From Molanna angustata (lineage: Eukaryota > Arthropoda > Insecta > Trichoptera > Molannidae): DNA of 64,000 nt. The stretch lies in the NCBI GenBank assembly GCA_963576475.1, contig OY754964.1:52235892-52299891 (forward strand), given 5' to 3'. The stretch's first letter is position 1, and every line of letters begins with the position of its first letter. The translations under genes and the position numbers were made by a program. This document shows positions 1-10,860 of the stretch, one piece after another. The notes beneath the pieces were generated by a model, which had not been told where the DNA came from, did not search any database, and saw nothing but the letters and a program-made list of their open reading frames with translations.

Positions 1-280
1 TCTAAGCGAGCATTAGATATATATATTTGCAAAATTTGAATAGAATCTAAAGAGTACTTTAGTCTATAATCGATAAAGTAAAAATTAGCACGCCGTACAT
101 AGCACACTGCACATAGCACACTGCACACAGCACATAGCACACACACACACAGATACATTGTGATGAAACTTTCAAAATACAATCTCAGTATGATACTAGT
201 TGATTATCTGCAAAAAAAAATAGCCTTAAAAATTGCGAAATCATAACTCCCCACTATATCCCCTTGGGCTAATGAGGAGT
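1..280 (+). repeat. Family R repeat, 3' part, cut by window edge
   Basis: This is the 3' portion of a dispersed family of about 0.5 kb that recurs at 7.6, 10.9, 28.4, 31.0 and 34.8 kb. Shared landmarks in order are 'tctaagcgagtattagat', 'cacgccgtacatagcacac', a short CA run, 'gatacattgtgatgaaac', 'gatactagttgataatctg' and the terminus 'ccccttgggttagtgaggag' followed by TAAAA. The window begins inside the element, so its 5' end is not visible. No coding capacity is seen. Confidence 0.75.
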
Positions 281-1459
281 AAAAATAATAAGAGAGAAAA
301 AAAACCGAATGTGACAATAGATCTACTGCATCTATATAAGTTGAGAGCTATATCCGGCAAAAATAAATAAGGTACGCGTAAAAGTACCTTAGACATATCT
401 CAATTAAATCACTGTGAAATAACATGTGTAATTTTACTGTGTATGCAGTAAAATTACCTATGAACATATTAATATCACTTACTCTTAAAGGAAAATAACT
501 TTATTTCGTAGAGAACCACGGTTCGATTAATCATGCGGCTCACTTTATACATATTTTGAACAATATTTAAATATATTATTAAACTCACAATAAAACTATT
601 TAACACCTCTCTGAATGTTGAATATTTTGAAGAAATAACGAGATTAATATTAAGTGTTTTCGCATACTTCATTTACATAAATATATGTTAGAGAATTTGT
701 CTTTTTAACTCACAACGAAAAATGGCATATTCTGATTGATTTAAACTTCAAATGTATAAAAGATGAAAATGAAAGTTACTATTATATAAGAAGTAGGTTT
801 ACGTCTATAAAAATCACCTGTTACCACCAGAAAAGTTATGTTTACCAAGTCAGGTGTGGCAATTAACAAGAAGCTCACAATTTGTTCAAGTTTTCACAAT
901 AAAACACTCCAGACGATAGATCGTGGCTTGCTTTAAACAAAGTTGAGAGCAGAAGCAGGTGTTGTATTTAAAGAAATATATTTCAACAATGACAAATGGA
1001 AAATGTTGAAAGAAGAAATATTTTCTAAAGCTTTGTTGGGTCACCTCACTAGACTTGGATAACAAATATATCAACGTTTTACATATTTTGTCTACAGACA
1101 ATTAAGTTCATAATATAAAATAAAAAATATTCGCAAATATCGAATTTGTTGCACATAATTACATAATTTTAACACACCACTATTGGGCCCATAGACGTTG
1201 TTCTGCCACAGACCGCATTTTATGTAGGTATATCACCATTTTTTTTCGTACATTTGAATGTGGTGTATTCTCTAGATGCGCACTTAATACAGATGTCAAT
1301 AGATATGTATGTTCACACCGCCCTCAATTGAAAGATAACTTAAAAATGAAATAGGATCCTTTTTCCTATATATATATAAAAAAACATGAGGGCGTGTAGG
1401 GAAGTTAAAATTTGTGGTTATCTGTATTTTTGGATGTGAATTAAAAAAAAATCGTTGAA
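281..1459. other. AT-rich sequence, no recognised feature
   Basis: I see only short chance ORFs on the minus strand (475-672 and 886-1101). They have no recognisable domain and no supporting splice or promoter context. Confidence 0.5.
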
Positions 1460-1603
1460 AAAATAACCTACATGTTTAATATAGAAAACAAACTATCTAA
1501 AAATATTTATAAATTTGTATTTAAGTGGTTATAGTTTGGTACGTATTCTTGAATTTTGTATACTATCGCCATCGACAATTGGATCTCATGTGTTATGTAC
1601 AAC
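1460..1603 (-). repeat. Family K fragment (5' terminus)
   Basis: On the minus strand this matches the first about 140 bp of the family K element seen complete at 25.9 kb. It includes the terminal block around 'ggatctcatgtgttatgtac' and the phrase 'tagtttggtacgtattctt'. The internal and 3' parts are absent, so it is a truncated copy. Confidence 0.6.
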
Positions 1604-1710
1604 TAGTTATTATAGAATTTTTATGTAAAAATACTTTAGTATATTTTGTTCATTAATTTTAAAATAGATTTCCACTCTGTTGGCACAAAAACTTTAGAAT
1701 CATTAATTTT

Positions 1711-1920
1711 CATTTTATTTTGTTAAGCTTCTCGGGCAACTTAAAAGTACTATATCAAATATTAATTTAACACGCACTAAACAAGTTGCCAAATTCTGGA
1801 GACTTATGATATTAATCGTCTCACAGATCCACTATTAAAAACTGAGTCTCCATTAGGAATCGAATCCGGGTCTTTTGGATCAGCAGTCAGATACCTAATC
1901 ACCTGAGCCACGAAGGCCGA
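1711..1920 (-). mobile_element. SINE-A, full-length tRNA-derived SINE
   Basis: Reading the minus strand, the tRNA-like head begins with 'tcggccttcgtggctcag' and has A-box-like and B-box-like promoter blocks, the latter degenerate. The body carries 'gacgattaatat' and 'ggagacttatgatat' on opposite strands and the end 'ttgcccgagaagc', followed by an AAAT-rich tail. The same order occurs at 47.0 kb (minus) and 50.1 kb (plus), which defines a family of about 205 bp. It is a Pol III retroposon with no protein product and depends on a LINE for movement. Confidence 0.8.
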
Positions 1921-2094
1921 AAATGATAATAAAACACAGTTAAATAAAAATAAACATAAAAGTTCATTTGTATTCATACCGTCGTGGTTTTTTTACACAA
2001 TTTTAGGTAACCAGCTGCAGGCGTGCAATACCTTATAAAAGGAAGCACGACATTTGCGTATAGTACTTTCCACACAGTGATAATAATAATCACA

Positions 2095-2290
2095 AACATT
2101 TTCTTGCATCCTGTACAAGTTGCAGGTAGGTTTATTACCAAAGTGGCAACATCACAATTGTTTACAGTCTAGAGAAGAAATATTTTCGTGAGAAATAAAT
2201 ACAAATATTTTTTTCCTTGCCGGGAATCGAACACAGGCCACAAGCATAGAATCCAAACGACTAAATCCTTATGCCACGACGCTCCACTTT
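2095..2290 (-). mobile_element. SINE-C, tRNA-derived SINE
   Basis: On the minus strand a tRNA-like head shows an A box (TGGCATAAGGA) and a B box (GTTCGATTCC). It is followed by a body ending in a region like the 'attgcc...ggcaat' LINE 3' tail. Copies in the same orientation lie at 9.8-10.0 kb and 20.7-20.9 kb. The 3' boundary is approximate. Confidence 0.6.
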
Positions 2291-2819
2291 AACAAAAAAT
2301 ATTCAATGCTCATACTATGCCAACTGAAACAAAGCAGAATTACATTTTTGCGGTAGACATTAGAGAAAAAAAAAATGTATTAGGTCTGTATTAACTGAGG
2401 TTTTTCTTATTACATAGGCGGCCACACTCACTCTGATCTGACTCCTCTTCGAATGGTTTTCTTCGAATGGCAATACAAAGGACCTCGGAATTTGAATATC
2501 ATGTAGAAGATTTAAATTACAACGCAGGACAATGAGGAGTAGAAGTAAAAGAAAAACGCATTACAGCAGCCAACAAAAATACTTTTACCAAAAATCCAGA
2601 AACGTTCATAGAAAAATCAAAATATCTTTATACAAGATAATTATAAGAACTGATTTGACCTATAGATGTGAGCAGTGAGCATGTGAGGCGTGCACAATAA
2701 CAGCGAAGTGTACCTATATGTTGTACACCTACAAAGAATGAAAGAATCTCGGGGGCGGTACGAGGTGGAGAAGTATGGAGAATCCAAAGCTTTATGATAT
2801 TTATCAAGATCCTAAACTC

Positions 2820-3565
2820 TCTATCCATCTATGGTTCCAAGTTCCAACGACTGAGATGGGCCGGAAACGTGCACAGAATGCCAAACACACGAGTCCTAAA
2901 GAAAGTTCTAACAGGACATCCGGGTAAACGCAATGTTGGCTGATTCAGGCTGAGACGGGAAAATGATGTCAGGAAGGACGCAAGACCTGGGGGGCAAGTC
3001 TGGTCCGATCGGCGAAATCAAAACCCTAGTGATTACCCATATCATGGATATAATTAATATATGGAGTTCTATAATATCTTTAGATGTCTACAGACCAATT
3101 TTGTATTTTTTTTTCTCTCTTTATATATAATATTATGTATGTTTGTATCTAAATATGTATGTTATTGTAAATAGATTAGTGCCTAGATTAAGATGTATGT
3201 ATATAAATAGATTAGATAGTTTGTAGATTTGTGAAATGTGACTCACTTCAAAGCACGAGAAAACTCTTTTTGAAGTTGAGTCATAAAAAAAAAAACAAAA
3301 TTATAATGTATCTTTTTAAAAATTGTATATATTGTTGTATTGTGTATTTTTCTTTGTTATTTTTAATAATAAATAATAAATAATAATAATATGGGTAATC
3401 ACTAGGGTTTTGATTTCGCCGATCGGACCAGACTTGCCCCTCAGGTGTCAGATTGGAGACAGCCAAAGATCGACGGCGGTGGAGGCTGAAGTTAAAGGAT
3501 ACTAAGGCTCGATATGGGTTGTAGTGCCATTGGAAGAAGAAGAATTAGAGGATTTATCAAGGTCA
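2820..3565 (+). pseudogene. LINE L-F reverse transcriptase C-terminal remnant, interrupted
   Basis: The plus strand encodes the C-terminal tail typical of insect RTE-like non-LTR retrotransposon polymerases. From 2848 it reads 'RLRWAGNVHRMPN', then 'GKRNVG', an in-frame TGA, and 'DVRKDAR'. After a 450-bp MITE insertion (2991-3440) it resumes at about 3442 as 'ETAKDRRRWRLKLK' and 'ARYGL', then stop. The family motif is RLRWAGHV.RM ... GRPRLRW.DDV..D ... DRRRWR. This is a dead 3' fragment: it is 5'-truncated, carries a nonsense codon and is split by the MITE. The fragment at 52.5 kb has the same tail layout. In life the protein would reverse-transcribe element RNA at the target site. Confidence 0.65.
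2991..3440. mobile_element. MITE with 52-bp perfect terminal inverted repeats
   Basis: The first 52 bp (2991-3042, starting GGGGCAAGTCTGGTCC) and the last 52 bp (3389-3440) are perfect reverse complements by eye. The inside is AT-rich and non-coding apart from a small hairpin near 3238-3285. It splits the coding frame of LINE L-F, so it inserted after that LINE. I could not settle a target-site duplication: the flanks are CCTGG on the left and TCAGG on the right. A diverged partial copy begins near 44638. The superfamily is not assignable from the ends alone. Confidence 0.85.
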
Positions 3566-4649
3566 CTACGTCGGGAGAGACAGTGTAAGTAACATTTATT
3601 GAATAATGTAATAAGCAAATAATGTTTTCCAGAACCACGAAATCGATTTACAAAATGGAATTGAAGGATAATGTAATAGGATGTTTCGTTTTCATTAATA
3701 ATAATATGACATGGTGTCATTCAAAGCTGCCCAGTTGTTCTTTCCAGTGTTAGATGTGGCAGCGCTCTTGACATAAATTGCCTTGTGGGCAACGTCATAA
3801 ATCACACAATACTTGTCTGGGTTTAGTACGAATAAATAAAATAGGTCCACGTGCCGTTAAATTAAAACACGCCTCTTAGACACAAAAAAAAAACTTAAGC
3901 GGGTACAGAAGAAGAATTAATAACGCTATAAAACTCACAATGGCAGCCTGCCAAATGACATTATATACACGCTTTTAAGTGTACATATTCAATTATTATC
4001 TTTGTAAACTAGTCGAAATATCCAGTTCAAATAATCTGATATTATGATAATCTTTCATTTTTTTTTCAGAAACAGCTGAAAATCGTTTCAATGTATCGAA
4101 ATCAATTCAAGAATATCTCAATAGCTACCAATCTGCTGTAAGACATGAGTGTAGCAGCTAAAATATTCATTGATTCGCTACTAATAGTTTGTTGTTGGAA
4201 TATTGGACGCTAACTTTCCTCGGTTTACATCTAGAAAAAAATCAAAGAAATCTTTGATAGTGCAAAAGCGCAACAAGATGCAGATGCATGGCTAGGGTGA
4301 CATTGTGCAGAGCAGATGTTTATATAACAACCTTCAGATCATGAGAGCTGACCCCAAAATTTTACATAGACAATTAGTTGAGATATAACCAGGGAGAAAA
4401 TGAATCACTTTTGCTGTTCTCGCTACATGGCCAGCTCAATTCCAATTTAAGGAAAACCGTAGGATTCGAGTTTTTTATCTCGGATTAGCATCCTCTTTAG
4501 AATGTATGTACTGTACGTTTTGTGAAACTCGCAGTTTCAAAACCATTTGTCATTACTGGAAAAAAAGTTTAAACAACGATAAACATAAAATTTATCTCTT
4601 TCAGATGATGCATCAAGCCTTGATCTCCTGCAACTTTCACCTACATCTC
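3566..4649. other. No recognised feature
   Basis: Only short chance ORFs are seen. A piece near 3768-3840 faintly resembles a LINE 3' tail ('aaattgccttgtgggcaac'), but it is too diverged to call. Confidence 0.4.
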
Positions 4650-4960
4650 CGAATGTCCTCAACCGACCTCCTCCAATTCCTCATCATCCGTGGCTCTACA
4701 TCTCATATCGGGTCTTGGCTTCCTGTAGAGATCGCCTCCATGACTGTCAGTTTTGCACAGCGCCACGGATTTGCACTGGACACCTATAATATGAGAATCG
4801 TGCGTAACTCCGTCCAACCACCGATGCTTCGGCCTTCCAGCCCTCCTTTCCCCTAGTGCACAATTCAAGTTTGCTTTTGGAATGTCTCCAACGCCAATTA
4901 TTTGTACATGTCCACCATTTTTCAACTCACCAGGAGAATCTGCGCCCCATTTCTTTTCCA
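4650..4960 (-). pseudogene. LINE L-D reverse transcriptase C-terminal remnant
   Basis: The minus strand carries an open frame containing 'RRAGRPKHRWLDGV', followed by a stretch alignable in layout to the RTE-like LINE tail GRPK.RWLDGV..D....GV ... DR..WR....EAK..P. The downstream part is degraded: the expected tryptophans and the DR..WR block are not intact. A related and equally short remnant lies on the minus strand at 53.4-53.6 kb and ends in 'EAKTHPGL' and stop. Only the last about 100 codons of a polymerase are present, so it is not functional. Confidence 0.5.
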
Positions 4961-5915
4961 CCTCGTTTTCCCATCATAGCATAGGTCTTCCTACTCTTCT
5001 CCTATCACATATGTGGGATGATATTGTATATGTTTTTTAAATTTCAATAAAATTGAATCAAATTGAAATGTTTTGAGTAAAAAACGAACGATCAACGTAA
5101 CTTTATCAAAGCGGACAATGAGTACATAATCTGACAACAAATGAAGCATTTCTTTTTCAATTTCATGTGCACATGTAAAACTGTACATTATTATAGTACG
5201 TATTGATAATTTAACATTGAATCTAACGTTTTATGTAAAATATTCATCGTGCGGGTGATGAGAGTATATAACTTATGTACCTAATTACTCGCTTATTCAA
5301 TAGAAAATTATACAAGTGATAATCATTATAATATTTACTGCAAATACATGGACATACTATAATATGAGATTATAAAAAACGTTGTCAGCGTACATCTCTC
5401 TCAACGAACGGAAATGATTTCAATGCGCAACACGTGCATTATGTATTAAACTAACAGGCCTCTATTGAAGATAAAATTTAAACTTTCGATTAATACTGAA
5501 TGGGCAATATTTTAGTTTATTGAATTGACAATAATTTAGTCAATACAAGCTGATTTATACACATATGCATGTTTTTTTAAACATCGATTTATTATAAAAT
5601 CTCACGAAATACTATCAACATTTTACGTTATTGAAATATACAGTACTTAGATTTATTTTTTAGAGATGATCTGAACCATAATTAAAGTTTACTTTTTTCA
5701 TCGTTTCCCGGACAACTGACATATGTTTTATATAAGCAATGCATCCATAAATTATTAGTAAGGACATTTCGAAGTCATATTGTGTGCATAAAATCTTCTC
5801 ATAAACCCAAATTTAAAACACACAAAAAAGTGTGTCTTCATCAGGAATAACACCCGGAACTCTTTTGAGCTCAGAAGTATCTAAGTCTGATAAATAAAGT
5901 AGGACGAGTTGTTTT
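4961..5915. other. No recognised feature
   Basis: AT-rich sequence with no repeat, RNA or coding signal that I can support. Confidence 0.4.
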
Positions 5916-6125
5916 TTTTTGCTAGCAAAGAGTAATTTCATAAACGTAACGTGATTATTTTTGCTAGCAAAGAGTAATTTCAACAACGTAACGTGATTAT
6001 TTTTGCTAGCAAAGAGTAATATCAACAACGTAACGTGATTATTTTTGCTAGCAAAGAGTAATTTCAACAACGTAACGTGATTATTTTTGCTAGCAAAGAG
6101 TAATTTCATAAACGTAACGTGATTA
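5916..6125. repeat. 42-bp tandem repeat, five copies
   Basis: The block GCTAGC recurs at 5921, 5963, 6005, 6047 and 6089, an exact 42-bp period. The units differ at only a few positions ('ttcataaac' against 'ttcaacaac'). Because 42 is divisible by three, the minus strand stays open as a 14-residue peptide repeat (LLFASKNNHVTLLK) inside a 98-codon ORF (5813-6109). I regard this as a minisatellite with a by-product ORF. The ORF does extend 24 codons past the array, without recognisable homology. Confidence 0.9.
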
Positions 6126-6741
6126 TTTTTCCAAATATAAATTAAAAACAGTAAAGTTTATAAAACTGAGTGTTAATCTGTTTTAATTGAATATGTTTCT
6201 CTACAATGGGTCTCTCCAACGCAAAATAATAGTCATTAAATCTCTAACCAACTAAGTTTTATGTCTTTCGAATTATCAACTATCACAAATACTTTAAACT
6301 GATAATTTATGAATCTGAGCCAGAGCCGTTAAACAGTGTGTACGATAGACATAATAATATATTAGAAATAACGTTTTTACTAGCCATATTATGTAAGCAA
6401 TTATTTCTGTATCGCTTTCCTTACTATATTCTATGACACGATGGATGACATTTATACCCGTTCCTACAGAACCATCTCAACCAATGATATATAATACGTC
6501 ATTGATCTCAACTAGTCGAAAACCACGAACGGGTAAAAAGAAACAAATGAATTTATTTGCATGGAAACGAAACAATCTGTTGGATTAATTCTTTTTATAA
6601 ATTTTGAATTCAGTTCAAAGATTATTGGCATATTGTCAATCGTTATATTTTCGTTTAAATCATTGTAAATAATGATTAATTAATAAACATCCAAATATGT
6701 AGATAGGCCATAACATTAGGCATCCATGTCTGCTTGTTACT
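6126..6741. other. No recognised feature
   Basis: AT-rich sequence without a gene, known repeat or RNA that I can see. Confidence 0.4.
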
Positions 6742-6905
6742 ATCGCCGAAGTAATGACGGAGGGCAGAAACTATAGAGGTCGCCCTAGAGATAGTTATAG
6801 GTATGGGTCGGGTGATAAGTGTTGTGCACTGTAGCAGCTATCAAGAGATGAAGACGCTGTGCAGACAACAGATATACGTGAAGAGATGGAGTTCTTGGTG
6901 CAACC
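6742..6905 (+). pseudogene. LINE L-G polymerase tail remnant
   Basis: Translation of the plus strand gives 'RNYRGRPRDSY', then 'SYQEMKTLC' and 'RWSSWCNQA'. This recalls the extreme C-terminus of another RTE-like LINE lineage (RGRPR.SY...I..D.G..SY.EMK.....R..WR). The fragment is about 50 codons long, has no stop-free extension upstream and is diverged, so it is a fossil. The assignment rests on motif order only. Confidence 0.35.
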
Positions 6906-7578
6906 AAGCTCTTAATTTCCATTCTACAGGGGTCAACACCCAAGACACGCAAAAAGTTCAGACACCCCTAGTATTATAACATTGCAATTTTTAGTGTTGG
7001 CAACGATAATTTGATGTCATTATCTAAGTTAGTCACATTACAGTTTCTTCACTGTAATGTTACACGCTTTTATATTCCGATTATTTTAAATATATCTCGA
7101 AATACAAAAATAAATGAAGCCCGCATATTCATAATCCCATAGTGAATGTTTCCACGTGTAGTGTAGTGTAGGTAGAATAACAAGTGGAACTAGCTTTAAT
7201 ATATTTAAGATGTTTTAAATCAAATACAAGACAAAGCTAATGATCAAATGAAAAATATCAGCATATATTATTTTTATATAAATTCCATGTCAGTAATTCT
7301 CTAATAGTTTAAAAGTATTTACAGATAGTCCTCTCAGTTCATATTATTTATTATTTTCAACCATTGACGTTGTTACATAATATTATGTTTAACTTTCTAC
7401 TGCAATATCGTAAATAGAGGTAAAATTTTACAAGTTTATTTCGCTGTTTTTATATGAACTCATATTCTCAGAGTTTCATAATAGTTATAATAACAAAAAA
7501 TGCATAAATTACAAAAAAACTTATAATGAAAATATTTTGTACACTGGTGTTCCTATTAGAAATTTATTACCTTATTTT
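6906..7578. other. No recognised feature
   Basis: AT-rich; nothing supportable was seen. Confidence 0.4.
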
Positions 7579-7840
7579 AAGGATATTTTTATTGCAGATT
7601 ATCAACTACTATCATGCTGAGATTAAATTGTAAAAGTTTCATCACAATGTATGTACCTATCTGCGTGTGTGTGCTGTGTACATGTACCATGGTGGGTTTA
7701 TTCTATTTTATCTTTTATTGACTAGTAGACACTCATTTGATTCTTTTCAAATTTTGCAAATTTGTATATCTATGTAATACTCGTTTAGATACCCATTAGA
7801 TTTTGAAAGATTTTTGAATAGTGCTTCTCAATTTTTATAA
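7579..7840 (-). repeat. Family R repeat, minus copy, both ends incomplete
   Basis: The minus strand holds the family R landmarks from 'gagaagcactattcaa' through the GTGTGTGTG/CACACACAC block to 'gattatcaactactatcat'. The terminal 'ccccttgggttagtgaggag' block is missing, and an unrelated stretch near 7675-7725 is inserted or substituted. Confidence 0.65.
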
Positions 7841-7921
7841 CATTATGTTTTATACCTTTTACAATACGTATAAAAAAATAAATAATATAATACGTATAAA
7901 TACGTATATTACAAAATAACA

Positions 7922-8075
7922 TATTTTCACATAGTTCAGCAATGAGATTCACCACCCTTTCTGAATGCAGTGTCTTACACGCATGTGTCGTGCTTCTGTT
8001 AAAATGGTAATACACACCCGCACACCTATCACTGGTTATCCATCATTGTGGGACACGACGCGATGGTGTGAATGA
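7922..8075 (+). mobile_element. Family H retroposon, 5'-truncated
   Basis: It starts in 'cacatagttcagcaatgag' and proceeds through 'cacgcatgtgtcgtgctt', 'cacacccgcacacct' and 'tggttatcc' to the tail 'gcgatggtgtgaatgaatg'. Compared with the copies at 22.1 and 27.0 kb it lacks the first about 110 bp. 5' truncation with a conserved 3' end is a sign of LINE-mediated retroposition. Confidence 0.65.
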
Positions 8076-8683
8076 ATGAGTTAAACTCGTAATAATTATT
8101 CTCCCTAGTGTCCTCAATAGAGACATAGCATGATGGTGTAAATGTATACCTACCAAAGTTAAATAAATAGATACGAATAGATTGATATTACTATAATAAT
8201 ATGTAATATGTATAACGTTTTTGATTGTGTCCGAAATCCGCCCATTGCACGGCGGATCACATTGTAGCGATAACAAGAGGATATTTGGTCTACCGTGTCC
8301 AGTGACCGTTCATTGTTGTTAGTATCCAAGCTCCACACCCATACAATACACTGCACCAACACGATCCGCTCCAAGGGACACTATACCAGCCAGCCATTCA
8401 AAGATTCCAACAATTCAGTGGATAAAACACTAGGTACTGAAGCTAATTTGACTAATTACAAAACCAAATTAATATCACATCATATTAAAATACACATGAA
8501 CTAATATAGATTACTTCCTACTATGTACATATGTACCAATGTTAGTTCGTTCACCTTCATACTTTAAGAAAAAATAATTAATATTTGAAGGTTACGTACT
8601 TTGTGTCACATTTGTATTGCTTTTTTGGGTAATTTAAGTTTATTTATATGTAATTATTTACATTTATTTATATTTTTTTTGTC
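8076..8683. other. Unassigned, slightly GC-raised around 8225-8400
   Basis: 8225-8400 is less AT-rich than its surroundings and has overlapping short ORFs on both strands (minus 8159-8374, plus 8295-8504). I could not match either to a family. A degraded LINE is one possibility. Confidence 0.3.
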
Positions 8684-8793
8684 GTAACACAGTTTTTAAT
8701 TGTGTTTTCAGTCTGTATCTGTGAGACGATTAATATCGTAAGTTTCCAGAATGTGGCAACTTGTTATTGGGTGCATGTTTAAATAATATTTGA
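8684..8793 (+). mobile_element. SINE-A fragment (body without head)
   Basis: It runs from 'acacagtttttaattgtg' through 'gacgattaatatcgtaag' and 'gaatgtggcaacttgttat' to 'aatatttga'. The tRNA-like head and the last 30 bp are absent. Confidence 0.75.
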
Positions 8794-9086
8794 ATAAATT
8801 AAAATACGATTTATTAAAATATATAATTTTATCCACAAATGAGGATGACTTTTGTGAGTCTAAGTGCTTTCGCCGAACATAGTCGGCATCCTCAGGGGCA
8901 AGAATCAAACAATATATCAGAACAATCAAACAATTATGGAGAGCATAAAAAACCTTTTGAGATATTTGAGAAATCCCTTGTTTGTTACCTATTAAGTTTT
9001 ATACTACAAAATAAAACAATTAGCATCTATTACGCTCAGAAATAATTTGAAAAAATAAATGAAAATACAGAATCTTTTATTATTGT

Positions 9087-9218
9087 TCTGAGAGACGATT
9101 AATATCTAAGTCTCTAGAATGTGGCAACTTGTTATTATTTATTGGGTGCATGTTTAAATAATATTTGACATAGTACCAGTTAGTTGTCCGAGAAGTCATG
9201 TAAAATAAAATAAAATAT
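9087..9218 (+). mobile_element. SINE-A 3' fragment
   Basis: It contains 'gagacgattaatatc', 'gaatgtggcaacttgttat', 'gacatagtacc' and the end 'ttgtccgagaag' with an AAAT-rich tail. A short internal duplication ('ttattatttattgggtgc') separates it from the copy 300 bp upstream. Confidence 0.75.
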
Positions 9219-9329
9219 TCATTTATATATGTTTTTAAATTATTTTTATTTATATTTATTTATGTTTATTTATATTTACTTATTCATGTATATTTTTTTT
9301 AATTCGCATATGCATATTATCCACCTCAT

Positions 9330-9526
9330 TAGAGTCACAATGCCAAATATTATTTTAACACTCCTAATAACCTAGAAACAAGTTACCACATTATGGAATT
9401 AAATGATCCAAATGTCTATCGTTTCACATATTCAGTCTGAAAGCACATTCATTCTGTCTCAACCGGAAATCGAACCCAGGACCCTTGGCTCAGCACTGAA
9501 TTGTCTAAAAGCCACGTTAGCCAACA
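9330..9526 (-). mobile_element. SINE-A, old diverged copy
   Basis: On the minus strand the B box (GTTCGATTTCC), the 'cagactgaatatgtgaaacgat' stretch and 'aacttgtttctagg' follow the SINE-A order with many substitutions. It is the most diverged of the SINE-A copies and so probably the oldest. Confidence 0.6.
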
Positions 9527-9769
9527 TTTGTAGATTTCTAGCGAATAAATAACTTAATTATAATTCACTTAATTTAAACTACGAATGAGATTTTAAATAG
9601 CATCGGTTTAAAGACGACCGCTTCTTTCTAGGAACGAATGACACTGTCCTGCGAAAGAAACTGTCGCTCGAATGCCTATGTACATGATTATTTAAAATAT
9701 GCAATAAAATGAACTCGGAAATTAAAAAAATATATAAATTTTGATTTATTTTTATAATAATAATAAAAA

Positions 9770-10000
9770 TTTCCTTGCAACCTGCGCAACTGGCGAGTAT
9801 ATTGCCCTATGGCAATTTCTTCCAACTAACCAGTTACTTATTGAATAACGATTTATTTCTCAAATTAAATTAGGTATATGTTTCTACTTCTATTTGTTAT
9901 AATGTTTTTTTTTATGTTATTAAGAATAAATAATATTGTTTTTTATCTGCTGGGAATCGAGCCCAGGACGCCGCGCCGGTACAGGAGTTAAACGGAGTTC
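9770..10000 (-). mobile_element. SINE-C, tRNA-derived SINE
   Basis: The minus strand shows a head with a B box at about 9955-9965 ('gggctcgattccc') and a body ending at 9778-9832 in 'ttagttggaagaaattgcc' and 'ttgcaagg'. That end matches the 3' tails of LINE fragments at 25.8, 40.3 and 54.7 kb, implying mobilisation through a shared LINE tail. Confidence 0.6.
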
Positions 10001-10404
10001 AATTATTGAATGCTGCAACAGCTGTTAAAAAAAATGTTTTATAGTAAAAATTATAAAGGTTATTGATGAATATTCTTTAGTGTGAAGTTAGGTAGATGAA
10101 GTAAATCATCGAGTAAAAAATAGTGTTCGTAAATCATTATAGGACGTAATTAATGCTTCTTTTACGAGTCGTTAAAACTGACCGATTTCTAAATTGCCAC
10201 GATTATTTTATTTTAAATGGACACACTTGACGTTATTAAAACACCTAATACTAAATATATGGTTACCCAAATGAATCTGTCGGTTTATTTATAAAAATGA
10301 ATACTTTGTAAAGAGCCCGCGTATCTCTTTTACTGTTTTATAAAATTCTAAATTTTTATGAATTTTTTGCTAACCTAGAATGTAGTTTTACAGTCAACAT
10401 TTAT

Positions 10405-10660
10405 TTTTTTCTAACATGTCTACGTAGGGGACACCTGCTATTAGAATTTGGGTTCATTATACTCTTCCGAAGAAGCGCACTACGTAGCGTTGGGGAGGGT
10501 TTGCAATCTGTAGAGGATAATATGAATTCGGATCTTAAAAAGTCTCGGGTTCCACAGATGGGCTGGTGTGTTAATAAAAGAGTCGGAGAAGTGACTGGTT
10601 CGTGTATGTTGAAGGTATTGAGTAAAACGAGTGAATATTGTAAATGGATGGAAGAGAAAG
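10405..10660 (-). pseudogene. LINE L-A 3' end fragment
   Basis: The minus strand repeats the last about 60 codons and 3' UTR of LINE L-A at 16 kb. Shared blocks include 'ctacgtagtgcgcttcttcgg' (broken here by a few changes) and 'aagagtataatgaacccaaattct', then an A-rich end near 10405. The reading frame is interrupted by substitutions, so this is a 5'-truncated dead insertion whose plus-strand neighbour is a SINE-B copy at 10.7 kb. Confidence 0.75.
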
Positions 10661-10705
10661 ATTAATACGGAATTTCATCAAATTATTTCGGACGAAAAAC
10701 TAAAT

Positions 10706-10860
10706 TATGTTGGCAGAGCGGTCACCGTGCTGGGTTAGTAATCCAGTGGACGCGAGTTCGAATGCTCCCACGACCGATTTCGTTCACCTATATCACAAGC
10801 ATTGCTGCTTAGTTTAGGAAATATATATGGATGTCGTGAACCTCAGGGACATTGTATTCA
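10706..10860 (+). mobile_element. SINE-B, threonine-tRNA-like head
   Basis: An A box (TGGCAGAGCGG) and a B box (GAGTTCGAATGC, one change) flank an anticodon-like arm with loop CTAGTAA in better copies, here 'gttagtaatcc'. It runs directly into a family R copy at 10861. The same order, SINE-B end then family R, recurs on the minus strand at 31.0-31.6 kb. Confidence 0.7.
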
